Made by a program: the position numbers and the translations under genes. This document shows, piece by piece, positions 11,487 through 21,036 of a stretch of 64,000 nucleotides of DNA. Origin of the DNA: Solen grandis (Eukaryota > Mollusca > Bivalvia > Adapedonta > Solenidae); the NCBI GenBank assembly GCA_021229015.1, contig CM037790.1, positions 52,088,997-52,152,996 of the forward strand. Direction: 5' to 3'. A model generated the notes under the pieces. It did not search any database, was not told where the DNA came from, and worked only from the letters and a program-made list of their open reading frames with translations. Within the stretch, counting starts at the first letter, position 1, and each line of letters opens with the position of its first letter.

Positions 11487-12745
11487 TAGCTCACCTGAGC
11501 ACGAAGTGCTCAAGGTGAGCTATTGTGATTACCCTCTGTCTGGCGTCCGTCGTCGTGCGCCGTCAACAATTTGCTTTAAACATCTCCTCTGAAACCGCTG
11601 GACAGAATTTGATGCTGGACAGAATTTGATTAAACTTGGCAGGGATGTTTCTTGGGTGAGGCTCTACCAAAGTTGCTAAAATAAACTTCATCCATGAAGA
11701 ACTCTGGTTGCCATGGCAACCGAAAGAAAAAAAAATTAAAATCATCTCCTTCATAACTAATGGCCAGATTTCAAAATATTTTGGTACAGATGATCCTTGG
11801 GTGAAGCTTAAATTTTTCAAAGTTGCTAAAATTATTTTGATCCGCCAAAAAATACAGCCGCCAGGGGCGGTGCTAATTTGCCTTATATGTACATAGTGCA
11901 ATCTTAAAATGACATCTTCTCAGAAACAGCTGCACAGAATTTGATCAAATTTGGCAGGGATGATCCTAAGGTGAGGCTCTACCAAAGTTGCTAAAAATCA
12001 TTTGGATCTGCCAAAAAACATGGCCGCCAGGGGCGGGGCTAATTTGCCTTATATGTATATAGTGAAATCTTTAAATGACATTTCCTCTGAAACAGCTGCA
12101 CAGAATTTGGTCAAATTTGGCAGGGATGATCCTTGGGTTGGGACTCTATCAAAGTTGCTAAAATCATTTGGATCTGCCAAAAAACATGGCCGCCAGGGGC
12201 GGGCTAATTTGCCTTATATGTATGTAGTGCAATCTTTAAATGACATCTCCTCAGAAACAGCTGCACAGAATTTGATCAAATTTGGCAGGGATGATCCTTG
12301 GTTGAGGCTCTATCAAAGCTAAAATCATTTGGATCTGCCAAAAAACATGGCCGCCAGGGGCGGGGCTAATTTGCCTTATATGTATATTCTGAAATATTTT
12401 AATGCCATCTCCTCTGAAACAGCTGCACAGAATTTGATCAAATTTGGCAGGGATGATCATTGGGTGAAGAGCTTCAAAACTTGGAAAAAATTATTTGGAT
12501 CTGCCAACAAACATGGCCACCAGGGGTGGGGCTAGTTTACCTTATATGCATATAGTGAAATCTCTTAACGGCATCTCCTCTGAAACAGCTGCACAGAATT
12601 AGATTAAATTTGGCAGGGATGATCCCTTGGTAAAACTACACAAAAAATGCTTATTTACATTTGATCCAGAAAGAACTCTGATTGTTTTGGACATGTTTTA
12701 TTACAGGTTTTTCTGTATACTCAGGTGAACGATGGCCCTCTTGTT
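11487..12745 (-). mobile_element. Hairpin-ended non-autonomous repeat, copy 2
   Basis: Ends match copy 1: a GCTCACCTGAGCAC/GTGCTCAAGGTGAGC hairpin at 11489-11521 and ...CTCAGGTGAACGATGGCCCTCTTGTT at 12719-12745. The interior is a tandem array of a monomer of about 165 bp: the word ACAGCTGCACAGAATTTGAT or a one-base variant recurs at about 11927, 12092, 12257, 12420 and 12586. It lies wholly within the SET gene intron. Confidence 0.65.
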
Positions 12746-12896
12746 TATTGATTAAAATAGTATATGTCCTGAAGTAAAGCTTTCAAATTTAAAATAAATA
12801 GTCACATTTCACCAATAATTGTGTCTAAATTAAGAACTATATAAACATTTATTTTATTTTGACAGAATTGTAGCTCTAAGTAACATATTTTGCCAG

Positions 12897-13089
12897 CATT
12901 GACTCGACAGATGGCTTTGGTTGTGGGCGGATGATTAACGACAGCAAAAGGCCAAATTGTTATGTTAAAGTGCTGCCACCAGCAACTACAGGTGAACTGC
13001 CAAGGCTCGGCGTGTATTCTAAGAAGGTCATACAACAACTGGACGAACTTTGTTATGATTATGGTGACTCCAGTGTTCCATGGAGAAAA
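12897..13089 (+). CDS. SET-domain methyltransferase, exon with C-terminal half of SET
   Basis: The exon is bounded by an acceptor TTTTGCCAG (12888-12896) and a donor AAA|GTAAGT (13090). The frame reads DGFGCGRMINDSKRPNC and later DELCYDYGD. These are the two pseudoknot motifs of SET domains (RxINHS and ELxYDYG) that form the active site. The His of the usual N-H-S is Asp here. Divergent invertebrate members of this family may tolerate that, so I do not call it dead. One base precedes the first full codon, so the upstream exon must end in phase 2. No further downstream exon was identified in the window. Confidence 0.6.
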
Positions 13090-13095
13090 GTAAGT

Positions 13096-14260
13096 TCTAC
13101 TGCTTTTCATCAACCTTTAAAATGGTTTGTAGTTGTATTCGTAACAATTCATTTTTTGGTTTATCAATATATTAATTAACTACAATATATCTCATTATAT
13201 CAAAACGCTTAAAATCAAGGTAATATTGGGGATTTATGTTGAGGCCATTTGACCTGGGGAAGGCTTCATTTGTAACCCTCATGCATTGTATAATGTTGTA
13301 TGGTATACAGTATCTGGAATATTGAAAATGATTAGGATTTTTTTTACATCAGGTATATTTGTTTTATAACTTTGGGGTCAACTTTTACAGCACTGTTATG
13401 CTGCAAACAAGAAAACATGATTTTTATTTGTTTTTCACATTTTCACTTAAGGTATGCATGATGTGATTTAATCCATGCATCACTCTTGTGGCTATGCTTT
13501 GGATATCAAAATATTAACAAGGGAAACGACGGTAGGAATTGCCACCTGAAACAAACTTTTTGCACATTTACTCAGGTTGATTAACAATTCTTTCAAATAG
13601 TTTCAAACTCTGTCAAGCAGTTTAAGAGATGCAGAGCAAACATGTGTGATGTTGACAGTAAACTGAGCGATATGAAACCAATGTTTTGCTTATCAAAAGT
13701 AATGCTTTGCACATCTTTTTAATTAGATTAACATTTCTGTCAAATCATTAAAGTTTCATCCAGGTGGCTCAAAAGACACAGATTATGAAAAAAGTCTTTT
13801 TAGATCAGTATGATAACCTAAATTTGGAACCAAGGTTAGCATTTTGCACTTTGTCCAAGTTTATTTAGATTTTTTGTCAAATATTTTTTTTATGTTTTAA
13901 GACACAAAACTTTTAATGACAACCAAATGCAGGATATAATCATTATAAAAAATGCTTGGGCATAACTTATTTCGAAGATAAGTATACATTGCAATGCGTA
14001 AACTTTGCAAGCTGTCTAAATTTCATTATACAAAAAGAATTGGGATTTTATGTGACAGAATTAACAACAGTCACTATGTTAATATTTGTAAAATAAAATT
14101 GATATTAAATGTTAATTATTATTAAAATTTAGTGTAAGTAACCGAAATCAAATTATTGAAAATTTAAATCTGCAAGCACACAAGCAGTTCACATATAAAG
14201 TTATTTTAACAGGTTGAAGAGTTTGAAAATATGTATTCTAAATGTTAAGCTATACTTTAC
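13096..14260. other. Noncoding, AT-rich
   Basis: No coding sequence or named repeat recognised. Short phrases such as TTGCACATTTACTCAGGTTGATTAACAATTC resemble old dispersed repeats. Confidence 0.4.
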
Positions 14261-14456
14261 CTTTTCAAAAACAGTTGCTGTTTCATTGATTTCTCTTATT
14301 GTTTTGTTTATTTGTTGGCTGACTGGTGGCTGGGATGAAAACGTTAGTTTTCGTTTTGGATTAATAATCTGTGAAGATGTGTTGTATTTGAAGTCGAAGG
14401 TTCCTTGTTTTCTGTATGATGGAATTGTCTTCAAGTTGTTGGGTTGAACTGGAGTT
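14261..14456 (-). CDS. Candidate internal exon, unknown protein
   Basis: On the minus strand an open frame of about 65 codons is bounded by an acceptor (TTTTTTACCCACAG, just above 14456) and a donor (GAAAAG|GTAAAG at 14260). The peptide is polar, rich in Ser, Thr, Asn and Lys, with phrases KTIPSYRKQGTFDFKY and SQQINKTIREINETATVFEK, the latter likely helical. No domain is recognised. It could belong to a host gene or to the neighbouring Polinton. Confidence 0.3.
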
Positions 14457-14564
14457 CTGTGGGTAAAAAAATAGAGGGAAATTAAGAATTATGTTACCTT
14501 TTTTTATTTTGCTGGATGAAAACTCAAGTTAATAGAGATGTTATTACTAATAGTGTTATTGCAG

Positions 14565-14632
14565 GTGCAGTGGTCCAGAGATAATCCATTAGATTACAGA
14601 AAGGTTGTTGGTTCGAACCTCTTTAGGGTTGA
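14565..14632 (+). repeat. tRNA-derived SINE head fragment
   Basis: A plausible A box (GTGGTCCAGAGAT) is followed about 35 bases later by a near-perfect B box (GGTTCGAACCTC). No complete cloverleaf was found, so a SINE head is likelier than a tRNA gene. Confidence 0.5.
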
Positions 14633-14937
14633 CTATTTATCATGATTTTTCCCATGCACAAATTTAAAGTCCAACTCAAAAACTGTCTAAAAGGGCAAGT
14701 AAGTTTTGAGAACTTATTTCCCAATTAATTTTGTTTAAATAAACTATTTAAATGCAAATATGTGAGCACCTGTAATAGTTAAATTCTATGTTGCTCAAGC
14801 CTTAATCAGTGCCTGGCGGTGATCGGCTGTGCAATCAGGCCGTAAGAGAGGATAAAATGTCTAACACGAATGTTGGAGTCCCAATTATAACACTCTGTGC
14901 CCTTGTCACAAAATAGTCTGTAAACCATTATGATGGT
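14633..14937. other. Flank of the Polinton integrase
   Basis: No gene. This is where a Polinton terminal inverted repeat would be expected, next to the integrase, but I could not match it to a partner sequence elsewhere in the window. Confidence 0.35.
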
Positions 14938-15936
14938 CTAACAAGTCATATAACGATACGTTTTGACTTCCCCCGACCACTCCTCTAGAACATAAACCGG
15001 AAGTCCTTCTCTTCTTAATCTACGATTCACTTTAAACAACTCTCCGGTCCATTTTTGAGAATATTCCCTGTCAAATACGTTCCGCACGTGCGTCACTCTC
15101 ACTATTTGACCAAGTTTCAATGCGTAACGCCTAGGTTTCTTTTTTATCTCCTTGACGCTTTTCATTCGACTCGAGCTTCGTTTGTGACGAATGAGATACT
15201 GTTCGTATCTGCTCTCTGGTTCATTTTCCTCATTGATGGATGCGGGTGGGGGTGGGCGTCCTAGACTAGAATGTTTCGTATGGTTGTAACTTCTAACGAC
15301 ATCCGGAAGGACATTGATGTATTTTCGCGTTCGATTTTTTTTTAAATATCTAAATAGTCTGTGTTTGATGGTTTTGATTAGTCTCTCGACGTAGTTGGCT
15401 TTGGTCTCGGTGTTTTGGGCGCTGAAATGATGTATTATTTTACTCGTGAAAAAGGATGACACATCCTTGTTAAATTCTTTGCCCTTGTCCGTTCTGATCA
15501 CCTTGGGTATTCTCGGTCCTGCCAGCAGACTTTCAAGAGATCGTATAACGTCTATGGCCGCTTTGCTTTTTGTAGGCAGACGGTATGTGAATCTGGAAAA
15601 GACGTTGATGGCGACCAACACGTACTTGTTACCGTCATTGTCACTGGCCAAATCCTTCATATCCATCAAAGCCACGTCCCATTGGCTGTCTAGTCCTTCT
15701 ACAATTACTCTAGACCGTTGAAATTTTCTTCTAACCCCTTTCGTCAAGGAGTAAGCTTCTTGATCTCTGAGCCATTTAGAGATTCGATTTTTTCCGATGC
15801 GAAATTTACCTTCCGATTTCACTACGTTATATAATTTGTCAGGTCCGCTATAACTTCCGGAATGATTAGGGTCAAAATATATAGTTTCCAGGTACTTTTT
15901 TTCAGTCTTCCATCTTTGTTTTAAATTTCTATCCAC
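14938..15936 (-). CDS. Polinton integrase (RVE/DDE)
   Basis: An uninterrupted frame of 332 codons. An N-terminal helical zone is followed by the RVE catalytic core, with D92 (in ALMDMKD), D150 (in IRTDKGKEF) and E184 (in NYVERLIKTIK), a DD33E arrangement. A basic stretch and a C-terminal SH3/chromo-like strand region (GQIVRVTHVRN ... WTGELFKV) follow. Integrases of this family insert the linear element into chromosomes. The frame opens at GTG rather than ATG, and the first in-frame ATG lies inside the core. The true N-terminus may therefore come from a shift or splice from the small gene at 15921-16121, whose end it overlaps. All three acidic residues are present, so activity is possible. Confidence 0.88.
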   Translation of the reverse strand: MDRNLKQRWKTEKKYLETIYFDPNHSGSYSGPDKLYNVVKSEGKFRIGKNRISKWLRDQEAYSLTKGVRRKFQRSRVIVEGLDSQWDVALMDMKDLASDNDGNKYVLVAINVFSRFTYRLPTKSKAAIDVIRSLESLLAGPRIPKVIRTDKGKEFNKDVSSFFTSKIIHHFSAQNTETKANYVERLIKTIKHRLFRYLKKNRTRKYINVLPDVVRSYNHTKHSSLGRPPPPASINEENEPESRYEQYLIRHKRSSSRMKSVKEIKKKPRRYALKLGQIVRVTHVRNVFDREYSQKWTGELFKVNRRLRREGLPVYVLEEWSGEVKTYRYMTC

Positions 15937-16121
15937 CTTTTCGGTTTGGTTGCTTTGTATTTTCTCTCCTTTTTCACCCCCGGTATACCCGGTGGTCTTA
16001 TATTTTGTACCGGAATCTCTCCGACGGTATTGATAGGTGTCTCCCGACGGTGATCGACGTGTCCGATCAGGCGTTGGTATTTATCAAACGGAAGAAGCAC
16101 CGATTTTTGCACCGAACTCAT
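15921..16121 (-). CDS. Small Polinton protein preceding integrase
   Basis: 66 codons, beginning with a proper ATG and the phrase VLLPFDKYQRLIGH, then a basic, Pro-rich tail (VKKERKYKATKPKRW). The ATG overlaps the stop of the gene above it (ATGA, 16121-16118), and its own end overlaps the open frame of the integrase. Short proteins with a K-Y-x-R-L segment occur beside integrase in some Polinton-like elements, but the function is unknown to me. The overlaps suggest translation by reinitiation or frameshifting from one transcript. Confidence 0.5.
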   Translation of the reverse strand: MSSVQKSVLLPFDKYQRLIGHVDHRRETPINTVGEIPVQNIRPPGIPGVKKERKYKATKPKRWIEI

Positions 16122-16440
16122 TGTAGATAAGACTTTAAGGCCGGGGACACGGCTCTTAGAAACTCGGGGATAGATTTCTCGCGTTTATGTAGCAGTTTTC
16201 TTTTGGCCCGGATGGTTAATTCCGTAGACGTCTCAACAGGTACTTGTGCTTCTCCAAGGTCGATAGAACGGAAGACTTCACCGTGAAAACGCGCTGTAAA
16301 AAATTGACCACTATCTGTATCAAGGCCTTCAGTTGATCCTTGGTGATGGTTTCCAGGAGACGTTTTCTTTGAATGGCCGTGGTCTTCGATATAAACAGTT
16401 GAAAGTAAGGAGGTCACTGACTCTGCACTAGTCGACTCAT
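16118..16440 (-). pseudogene. Small helical Polinton protein, frame-broken
   Basis: An ATG at 16440 is followed after eight codons by an in-frame TGA (16416-16414). Beyond it the same frame continues with helix-rich sequence (LLETITKDQLKALIQIVVNFL). A second frame (16417-16118) carries the C-terminal phrase IRAKRKLLHKREKSIPEFL. The two halves together resemble the small basic helical proteins typical of Polintons, including the one at 17499 in this element. The gene appears broken by one stop and one frameshift. Function unknown; a DNA-condensing or virion role is only a guess. Confidence 0.45.
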
Positions 16441-16474
16441 GATAGCTGCGCGTACGAGCAAATGAGGGTGACTC

Positions 16475-17359
16475 TTATAAACATTTGTAAACGACGACGT
16501 CATCTTCGAATAAGACGTTAGTTCTTAGCCGATATTCGTCTCGCCCTCTAGGGGTCAAATCGATCATCAAGTAACCATATGGCCGTTTGGTGTCGTCATC
16601 AAACGCTTCCGTCAGACTTCTAGATTTCCCGGGAAAAAGCTGACGACCTAAGGTTTGTATCTGGGACGTCCCTCGAATATTTTTGAACAGAACCATGTAC
16701 CAGCAGTTGAGGGCTATGGTTCTGGTCGATTTGCCTTGTCCGTATATATTTTGAGTAATAAATACCACGCTGAGTTTCCTGTGATGACACCCTTGCGTAA
16801 ACAGTAATGCCGCCGATTTGCTTTCTAAAACGTCGTGCATGAGATCATCCAGCACAATCAGATCGTGATGTCCGTCAGCAAACTGTTCTATTTCTTCCGT
16901 GCTGGGTAAGCCTTGATGCAAAGTAAAATTGGGCAGCTGCCTTTCCACATCATCGAATAGATCCTGGTATACGCCGTAACAGTAATGTATCTTCTGAGGC
17001 GGTTCCTCGTACAGGTACTTCAGTAATTTCAGGTAGGTGTACGTCCATCTGGTTTTACCGGAACCCGTAGGTCCCGCGATCATGAAATTGGAACAAGGTT
17101 CTAACGGTAGCAAGCTCACTTTTTCTGCGTTGGGCGGCGGCGGCGTGTCTTCCCTGTATCCCTGCGGCGGCGGCGTGTCTTGCCTGTATCCCTGAGGCGG
17201 CGTGTCTTGCTTATATCCATGTGGCTGCGGCGGCGTGTCTAACCTATATCCCTGCGGCGGCGTGCCATACTCTTGAGAGGCGGTGTGTAGGTTTCCTAGA
17301 TGACGTAACATGACGTCTCTTCTGGAAAATGTTTTTTGACATTCCGGACAAGCGTTCAT
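16475..17359 (-). CDS. Polinton packaging ATPase (FtsK/HerA type) with N-terminal C2H2 finger
   Basis: 294 codons, ATG start, open throughout. Residues 4-25 form a C2H2 zinc finger (CPECQKTF ... HLGNLH). Residues 33-76 are a Pro-rich linker with about five repeats of GYRxDTPP. The ATPase follows, with Walker A GPTGSGKT at 96-103, Walker B LIVLDDL at 168-173 and a sensor-like FITQN. This is the A32-like DNA-packaging ATPase conserved in Polintons and many large dsDNA viruses; it would pump element DNA into a capsid. The finger and repeat linker at the front are unusual additions. An intact ATPase in a copy without visible capsid genes suggests recent activity. Confidence 0.88.
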   Translation of the reverse strand: MNACPECQKTFSRRDVMLRHLGNLHTASQEYGTPPQGYRLDTPPQPHGYKQDTPPQGYRQDTPPPQGYREDTPPPPNAEKVSLLPLEPCSNFMIAGPTGSGKTRWTYTYLKLLKYLYEEPPQKIHYCYGVYQDLFDDVERQLPNFTLHQGLPSTEEIEQFADGHHDLIVLDDLMHDVLESKSAALLFTQGCHHRKLSVVFITQNIYGQGKSTRTIALNCWYMVLFKNIRGTSQIQTLGRQLFPGKSRSLTEAFDDDTKRPYGYLMIDLTPRGRDEYRLRTNVLFEDDVVVYKCL

Positions 17360-17498
17360 GGTGATGATGTTAAGGTATGACGATTGTTAGTCCTCTTATT
17401 ACTGCTCAGGAGCTCTACGCGCCCTCTGTATTTCGTCTATGGTGGTTACGATGACGTACCTTTCCCGAAGAAAAATGGATATCATGCTGTGTTGCCAT

Positions 17499-17738
17499 TT
17501 ATTTTAATGTTTCTTTTTTCCTGGAGATAGCCACTCGATCGGATGCAAACGTTCTTAACATTAAACGTTTTCTGGCAAATTTCTGCGCATCCCTTAAGAA
17601 GGGATTGATGGTACCGTTCAAAATACGCTTCACCACCTCGCAAATGGCTTTGGTTTGCGATGACGTCATATTTCGTAATCGTTGTCGTCGTCCCCTAACC
17701 TCCCTTAAGGACGTCAAAAAATTAAAATTCAGATACAC
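17499..17738 (-). CDS. Small basic helical Polinton protein
   Basis: 79 codons from the first ATG, or about 56 from the second (MTSSQTKAICEVVKRIL), where conserved sequence seems to begin. It is strongly basic and helical (INPFLRDAQKFARKRLMLRT, then SRKKE). Similar short proteins recur between the ATPase and polymerase in Polinton-like elements. The biochemical role is not established to my knowledge. It shares the helix pattern of the broken gene at 16118-16440. Confidence 0.5.
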   Translation of the reverse strand: MYLNFNFLTSLREVRGRRQRLRNMTSSQTKAICEVVKRILNGTINPFLRDAQKFARKRLMLRTFASDRVAISRKKETLK

Positions 17739-17803
17739 TAATGAAATGTCTATGTTTATTATTATTTTTTTTTTTTTTAAATGTACTCGTCTACTCTTAT
17801 TAA

Positions 17804-18200
17804 CTAGTAACCGTAGGGGGCAGTATCTAGATTGTTCAAAATCACCCTCTTGTCGTATACGACCCGATATTGATTGTTCACTTGCCTATTGAACAGGACG
17901 TTGCTGTACTTGTCCCTCGAAATTTTGGAGGGATTGGTGACAACGACGACTTTTGAAGGTGGTTGCTCGCCGTCATCTAACTTCCTTTTTTGTACGTGCA
18001 GGGCTGGTTTGGGCTGACGTGTTCCACCATGTCACGTTCGCTCTCGAAATTGAGGAGTTGAGCGTTGGTGTAGTTCAAACTGAACCCCCGGATTTTACAA
18101 GTTGTTTTGCCTTTGGCCGTTCTGTAGGCGTAATTCTTTGGTCCTCCGCTCACAAACTCGACGATGTTATCACCGTGATCCAGCTCGTCGGTTAGCTCGC
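17804..18200 (-). pseudogene. pPolB C-terminal exon
   Basis: After the acceptor ATATTCAG the frame reads GELTDELDHGDNIVEFVSGGPKNYAYRT, a signature close to the C-terminus of Polinton polymerases. A frameshift near 18015 is followed by a basic tail and RVVYDKRVILNN, ending at a TAG at 17806-17804. Confidence 0.7.
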
Positions 18201-18331
18201 CTGAATATAAGCGAAAAGAGATTCGTTATAATAAAGTATATGGCTATAAAAATTAGTTCAGCTCACATAAAAATGTAGTTAGATTAAGAAATTAGTAGAA
18301 ATCGTCGAAAACGATATCAAAACATAAATAC

Positions 18332-20278
18332 CTAGGTAATCTCCCAAAGGAGGATCGTAATGTCCCGGCCTGCTGACGTAGATGACCGAGTCGGTGTAGT
18401 ACAGAACCCGATCGTCTAGTTGATCCAAGACACCGTACAACTCGAGCCGAGCCAAGCACTTGGTGAATGTGGCCAGGAATATGTTAGTCTTCATGTCTTC
18501 CGGAACAAATCCAGACTGGTGCTCGTACTCAAGGTGAAGGTGTTCCTCGTTGATGATGTGAAAGTCCTTCAACTTTTTAGTACGGTCCGTCAGCAGTTTG
18601 TAGAATTTATCCAGCTACGAGGCGTGAATAAACTCTGTAAACCCTTGATTGAGGCGCTGACCGAATTTACCCCAGAAACTGAAAACGTACGAAACAAATA
18701 TAAAATGCTTCATCGATATAAAAAATGGCGATTTTTATCCAAAACTGTTATTTATGTATATTAACATTTTATATTAACCTGTTCAGACAGAGCTTGGCCA
18801 GGGCGCGGAGTCCGGGATTCTTTTTGATGGAGGCCGCATCGAGCCGAACGCCCTCATTTTGGAAATAGTCCCGGACGTACTTTTCTTTGTCGTTTTGGGT
18901 CTTGCACCAGTCGGGCCACCCACTGGCTTCCTGTTTAAATTTCAGGAATGTGTTCACATAGGTCGCGAATAAACAATCCTGTTTTGTGGTTCGGTCGTAC
19001 TGAGCGGATTCGTCCCAGTGGTATTCCTCGTAGATTTTGAGGAGAACGTAGCCTTTTTCCAGCGCTTTTGATATCTCGGGTGTGCACCAAGTACCCACGA
19101 TAGCCCTCTGCTCGTCAGTGTGGCGACAAGCGTCTCGACTTTCCGTATCGGCGCATGTACGACAGAGAGGAAACTTTAGTTTGCCGTTAGATCTGTATGG
19201 CAACACTGGATGGTATAGACCCCGAGGCGCCAATATCTTTACTTTGGCGATCCCGAAGTAAGATCCGATGCCGTCAACATTGCTGGTGATAATTTCGGGG
19301 TGACCCACGGGATAGCGAGCGTATTTGTTGACGTATTGATAGAGACTGCAAAAAGAAAACGAAGTAGTGAAAGACTTAAATGTGACCTCCAAAAACTACA
19401 GTTGAGTTTCGTATTTATGAAATGACATCGAAATAAGCATGGGAATTTACCTTGTGAAATCCACGTATTTTATTTTTTCTTCGTCTTTGGCCCGATAGTG
19501 TAATTTAGCGGCATTGGACCGACCTCCGAAGAAGAATTCACGTGGATCCAGTCTATCTTGAATGTCGAGACCTGTCACAAAGTCACTGACATCGGAATCT
19601 TCTCTGACTATCTTGACCCAGTCGTGCTCCCAGATACACACATATACGAAGCGCATGTCCTCAGTCAGCTTCTTTCTCTTGATCAGAGTCAGAGCGTATA
19701 GCTGGTCCATGGTCTGTCCCGTCTTTGGATTTTTCATAGTACGGTCGGGGTAACATCGCGGACACCCGTGCCACAGACAACCTGCAACATCAAACAGTCA
19801 CGATCAACTAGACAACGATAACTACAATGGAAGTGAAAATCTGTTGATAATTTATTGACATCAATATACGTCATTGGTCGATGAAAACTTACCGTGGAAT
19901 TCGTACACGGTGTTGCCAGCCCGACCGTCCACCTTGTATTGCGTTCCTAATATAAACGCTTCGCCGCCATTCAGAGCATGTTTGATGTCTATAGGCTCAC
20001 CCTTCCTTCTAGCGAGTTGCATCTGGTACTGGAGCCATTGAATGGAGGCCTTGCTGTAGTTATCTCTTTGAGTGTAACCCTCTGAAGGGATCTGGACGAT
20101 GCTTGACCGAACCGGCGTTTTCTTAGACACCTCCGCGTCATTTCTCATTGTTTCCCAGTTTTCCGATCGTTTGTTATACGTCAGCCAACCCTCGGGGATC
20201 TTCTTTACGAAGGCTTTAGAGGTCCCAATAACTCCTGCGGGATATGTAAGGGTGGCTTTGTAATCGGCTTCCAGGAAT
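18332..20278 (-). pseudogene. pPolB palm and TPR exons with motifs A-C
   Basis: Exons 20278-19893, 19781-19451, 19345-18779 and 18678-18332 carry the polymerase core. Motif A (DFTSLYP in the family) is split by the intron between KYVDFT and SLYQYVNKYARYP. Motif B lies around KLCLN, also at an intron edge, with FWGKFG after it. Motif C reads VLYYTDSVIY at 18401-18390, where the family has YxDTDS, so one catalytic Asp is missing by an in-frame three-base loss. A TAG at 18617-18615 also truncates the product. Confidence 0.7.
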
Positions 20279-20336
20279 CTATAAACGGGATATGTAAGGG
20301 TGGCTTTGTATTCGGCCTTCCAGGAATCTATAAACG
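20239..20336 (-). repeat. 49-bp tandem duplication over a pPolB splice acceptor
   Basis: Two near-identical units (20239-20287 and 20288-20336) each contain GGATATGTAAGGGTGGCTTT and CCAGGAATCTATAAACG on the plus strand. On the coding strand each carries the acceptor GTTTATAG and the first codons of the exon, so the 3' splice site is present twice. They differ by one substitution and one extra base. Confidence 0.7.
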
Positions 20337-20396
20337 AAGAATACGGTTTGTTAATTTTAAATGTGTTGGGCAGTAATGATTATTATCTATACTTGC

Positions 20397-20901
20397 CTGG
20401 TTTTGAAAATATCCATGCAGACGCTGGCGATGGTCACGTACTGGAAGGAGTCTACCTCGGTGGCGTCCAGCATCAGTTGTCTGAATTGCAGACACGCCCT
20501 CCTCAAGATGTCCACATCAGACCGACAGTATGACTCCATTTCTTTACGGAAGTCAAAGACATCGTTTTGTTTTGACTCGTGCCATTTGAGGAAGGCCGCT
20601 TTGTCTCCGGTTGACATGAAGTCAGCCCCATAAGCCTTCGAATCCGGATAAGGACCGATGTAATGTTGGTTTTCCCGCTTGTTAAAAAGTGCGGAAAGTA
20701 ACCTTTGCACATTTCCGTCAGTCCGAACGCCTTGGGTAGCGCAGCCAACTTCATGGGTAGGAAATTTAGGGAATCTAATACCCGGATGTGTAGACCCTTG
20801 GCTACCTCTATGTACATGATTTTGGATCCGTTATAAATTACCTTAGAGGGTCTCATGCTATTGTTGACCAGGTATTCAAGGAGAAACAAACCGTCGTAGC
20901 C
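20397..20901 (-). pseudogene. pPolB exon: exonuclease motifs II and III
   Basis: Begins after TTTTGCAG at 20902 with GYDGLFLLEYL (exo II core YDG) and ends with ESYCRSDVDILRRAC (exo III, Y-x3-D) before the GC donor CAG|GCAAGT at 20396. A frameshift near 20690 moves the reading from one frame to another. Just before the intron, the Asn usually next to the exo II His is Ile. Confidence 0.65.
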
Positions 20902-21036
20902 CTGCAAAATAGAAGAAAAATACTATTACACTACAATGTTCATGTTATTATTTCATAATACATTTACAAAAGTCATGTCCGATAATATGTTATATAGATA
21001 CTATTTAAAAGATTTATTAGTATCCAAATGCATTAC

